Part shown: positions 61,024 to 64,000 of the stretch, in pieces
Layout of the letters: every line of letters starts with the position of its first letter
Numbering within the stretch: the stretch's first letter is position 1
NCBI RefSeq assembly: GCF_032854445.1
Contig: NC_088306.1
Location: 1,058,501-1,122,500, forward strand
Direction: 5' to 3'
Length of the DNA: 64,000 nucleotides
DNA from: Liolophura sinensis
Lineage: Eukaryota > Mollusca > Polyplacophora > Chitonida > Chitonidae
The notes under the pieces: model-generated
Seen by the model: the letters and a program-made list of their open reading frames with translations, nothing else
The model's database searches: none
Told to the model about the DNA's origin: nothing
Program-made: the position numbers and the translations under genes

Positions 61024-61705
61024 GAAGCGTGTCTCTGGTGCACCTACACATACATGTATACACGTGTACTGTGTCTCTGGTGCACCTACACGTACATGTA
61101 TCCACGTGTACTGTGTGTCTGGTGCACCTACACGTACATGTATCCACGTGTACTGTGTCTCTGGTGCACCTACACGTACATGTATCCACGTGTACTGTGT
61201 CTCTGGTGCACCTACACGCACATGTATTCACGAGTACTGTGTCTCTGGTGCACCTACATGTACATGTATCCACATGTACTGTGTCTCTGGTGCACCTACA
61301 TGTACATGTATCCACGAGTACTGTGTCTCTGGTGCACCTACATGTACATGTATCCACATGTACTGTGTCTCTGGTGCACCTACATGTACATGTATCCACG
61401 AGTACTGTGTCTCTGGTGCACCTACATGTACATGTATCCACGAGTACTGTCTCTCTGGTGAACCTACAGGTACATGTATCCACGAGTACTGTGTCTCTGG
61501 TGCACCTACATGTACATGTATCCACATGTACTGTGTCTCTGGTGCACCTACATGTACATGTATACACGTGTACTGTGTCTCTGGTGCACCTACATGTACA
61601 TGTATCCATGTGTACTGTGTCTCTGGTGCACCTACACGTACATGTATCCGCGTGTACTGTGTCTCTGGTGCACCTACACGTACATGTATCCATGTGTACT
61701 GTGAC
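61024..61705. repeat. 42-bp minisatellite, about 16 copies, open in several frames on both strands
   Basis: CACCTACATGTACATGTATC and CACGTGTACTGTGTCTCTGG plus TG. ACATGTACATGT is self-complementary, and CACGTG or CACATG follows in many units. The period is a multiple of three and the unit lacks stops in most frames, so frames of 150-260 codons overlap on both strands. This is a repeat artefact. Confidence 0.97.
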
Positions 61706-62119
61706 TGTGGTACACAATGTCATAGGCCACAGATGACTGAAAGTGGAATGCCACAAGTCAGGCACGAGCCTGCTAGTGGCTCACTTGTAGAGCACTCACA
61801 GTGTCATCTACAAATAGGAAGATTTTTATCACACAGCCGTTTCTGAGATTATCTTGTTTCAGTGAGTAGATTTCATTTTTTTTTTCAATCACATGATATA
61901 AATGCACACATTCTCAGGGATTCCCTATCCCTTGATCCAAGCATTTAATTAAGGTTTTAATAATAACTAGGACTTCAAATAGTAACACAATTTTAAACGA
62001 TGGGCAAACGAGTTCAAACTTACTCTGATTCTGAATTTGGTAAGCGAGTCCAGAATTTCTTATCTGCAGAAACTCCAAAACACAATGAGCTTTCAGGTTT
62101 GGATAATGCCAAGAAGTAC

Positions 62120-62262
62120 ATAATGTCTCACTTCACTGTCCACAACATACCACTTTCCTGGCCACAATGTACCACTTTCCTGGCCACAACGTACCACTTT
62201 CCTGGCCACAAGTGTCCCCCTCCATACATAATGTCCCACCTCACTGTCCACAAGTGTCCCCT
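62120..62262. repeat. 22-bp repeat nested in a two-copy outer repeat
   Basis: TACCACTTTCCTGGCCACAA repeats three times. It is flanked by two versions of ACATAATGTCTCACTTCACT followed by GTCCACAA. Confidence 0.85.
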
Positions 62263-62479
62263 TCCGAATACATCAGGAGGGGCAATGATCATGAGGCTTA
62301 GATTTCACATAAAAATACTGAGTATCAACTACATGTAGATTTAGATCAACATGCCTGATGACCGATACCGTAAAATCCCTGTAAAATGTTCATCACATAT
62401 TTCTACACTGTTCCACTCCGACGCAGATGAATGATCTACAACAATTTATATAATGGCATGTTACTCTACCCTAATTCTT

Positions 62480-62690
62480 CAACCTATTCAATCACCACTG
62501 CGACCAATATTTTAAAACGTTCTAAGAGAACTGGGAGGAGTAGAGAAATAATCTTTAAGAAGTTTTGTTCTTGCACAGTTTTATGAAGCCTCCACCTTTA
62601 GTGACACAAACAAATCATTACTAGCTTTATTTTCACAGTAACATGAACATGTATGCATGAATTCCACTGGAAAAATGACATATTTCAATC
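62480..62690. mobile_element. Dispersed repeat of about 180 bp, copy 2
   Basis: CACCACTGCGACCAATATTT, ACGTTCTAAGAGAACT, CAGTTTTATGAAGCCTCCAC and ATTCCACTGGAAAAATG match the 40.6-kb copy. The family is unknown to me. Confidence 0.6.
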
Positions 62691-63034
62691 ACATCACCAA
62701 AAATGAGAAGATTCATTTACACACACACACAAAAAAAACTTGATAAAAAAGTTGAAAGCACAGTAAAAGAAATCTTCAAACATTTCCGCGACATTTCCAG
62801 GATTTCAATTACATCAGCTAAGTTAAATTTTAAATTATGAAGGTTGCACAATTTTCAGTTATATCAAAAACAAACTCTCAATGAGACCATTTTTTCCAAC
62901 ATTCACAAAAGGAAGGGATATTGTCCAACACACTTTAAAAGCAGTATAAAACAGTTTAAATATAAAAAAGATTCAAACCTGTTAAAACTGAAAGTAAAAG
63001 AAAGCTAAAATATGAAGTAAGGTTCATCACACAG

Positions 63035-63500
63035 AAAACTTAAAACTATGCATAAATATACTTTCGTTTATTTATTTAGATTTTTGTAAAGTGAGTTAAA
63101 GCCGCTTAAATCTTTAAATTCTAAGGTGGGCTTTATGGACCATACTATCAGAAGTTAGAAACTCTAGGAAGTTTTTCCAGCTTTAATCACGACACTGAAA
63201 GTTGTAATAACTTTTTTAACCCATGAGTAAAAGATTACTGAAATAATGTTCCCAAAAATTCCTTCCTTCTGGTGAACATGAGGAAAAAAAGAGGATGTGA
63301 CGTCAGATTTCCTAAATAATGCCAGTATGGCCCCATAAAGCCTACCACAGAATTCAAATATTTGAATGCCTTTCAACACCCTTAAAACAAAAAAAATTTT
63401 TAAAAAGTGTTTTTATACATAGTTTGCAGTTGTCTGTATGATGAACCTTACTTCATATTTTAGCTTACTTTTTCTTTAAAGTTTTTCAACTCTAATTTCA
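63035..63500. mobile_element. Dispersed element with internal inverted repeats, copy 2
   Basis: Colinear with the copy at 55.9-56.4 kb in the same orientation: GGTGGGCTTTATGGACCATA (63125), CCATGAGTAAAA, CCTTCTGGTGAACATGAGG, GTATGGCCCCATAAAGCCTA (63335), then CAAATATTTGAATG (63355). The left CAAATATTTG has decayed to AAATCTTTAAATT. Confidence 0.65.
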
Positions 63501-64000
63501 AGCAATTACACAACTTTTAAGCCATATGAAAAATGGGTTTTCACCGAGTCACATTAAACCGTAAGTCAAATTAAATTCACAAAGCTGTCCACATCTTCTA
63601 CGAACTATTCAGCTTATCATCCCCGGCTCTTGGTCAAAACTTTAACCAGATTTCTAAGATATTCAAATTTTTTGAAAAATTTGTACAATAAACTGAATCA
63701 GTTTTTAAAGCACTTGTAGTATCCTCTTAGTTTTTTTTTTTTATAGATATTTTACAGTAATTATGTAATTTAATTAACACGCGTGCACAATGTGTGTGAG
63801 AATTGTGGTGAGAAATAAGAAACCTGTTTACTGAAACTGGAGACACCTCAAACAGATCATATATCACAATTTTGTCTCTCACAGCCTTTCCAAATTAGAA
63901 CTCATTGTTTAGCTTCATTCCACCATGAACTACAATGGACTCTTCCTTTGACCTCTGACCCATTTTGTCTCATAAAATGAATCTCCTTATTTTTATGCTG
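63501..64000. other. Unique AT-rich sequence at the window edge
   Basis: Nothing recognised. The CASK first coding exon is not visible here. Confidence 0.5.

Noticed and set aside
60995-61846. Several overlapping frames of 235-260 codons on both strands
   Set aside because: All fall in the 42-bp minisatellite and contradict each other; repeat artefact.
1-64000. CASK first coding exon (encoding a VYELCEVIGK-like end)
   Set aside because: I scanned for its reverse complement next to a donor and found no acceptable match; manual scanning is not exhaustive.

Overview
The window is eukaryotic, AT-rich and almost entirely non-coding. It has split exons with GT/AG boundaries, (AAATA)n-tailed SINEs, many minisatellites and no bacterial-style gene packing. 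The frequent ACATGTA strings and a repeated V-domain-like, tRNA-derived SINE (resembling the molluscan RUDI type) suggest a lophotrochozoan, most likely a mollusc. That taxonomic call is an inference.

One gene is identified with confidence: CASK, on the minus strand. Two consecutive coding exons are present, exon 2 (13243-13355) and exon 3 (5932-6037). They encode the start of the N-terminal CaM-kinase-like domain, with the glycine-rich loop, the VAIK-type lysine and the alpha-C glutamate. Splice phases join perfectly across a 7.2 kb intron. Exon 4 and later exons must lie left of position 1. The first coding exon was not found and probably lies right of 64000 or was missed. If so, about 50 kb of the window is CASK intron 1 plus any nested or upstream material.

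Layout: 1-5931 intron 3, with a 93-bp minisatellite; 5932-6037 exon 3; 6038-13242 intron 2, with a 42-bp minisatellite, SINEs and a gene-like-GC unique block at 8.56-9.45 kb; 13243-13355 exon 2. Right of that is presumed intron 1 or 5' region: a degenerate 58-bp array that begins at the exon 2 acceptor, a 40-bp array, a candidate plus-strand exon near 16.4 kb, a dense cluster of seven TAATCC sites at 18.24-18.38 kb, and a long series of minisatellites to 62 kb. A second candidate exon (minus strand, 33181-33451) looks coding but is not recognised.

Summing my approximate boundaries, tandem arrays cover about 27% of the window. Several have periods divisible by three (93, 42, 39, 48, 51 bp), which creates long repetitive open frames on one or both strands. 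I do not regard these as genes. Ten copies of the V-type SINE, one other tRNA-derived SINE, an inverted-repeat-bearing dispersed element (two copies) and two lesser dispersed families complete the inventory. I see no convincing new multi-gene system. The most unusual observations are the TAATCC cluster, the acceptor-bearing repeat beside exon 2, and the two unassigned candidate exons.
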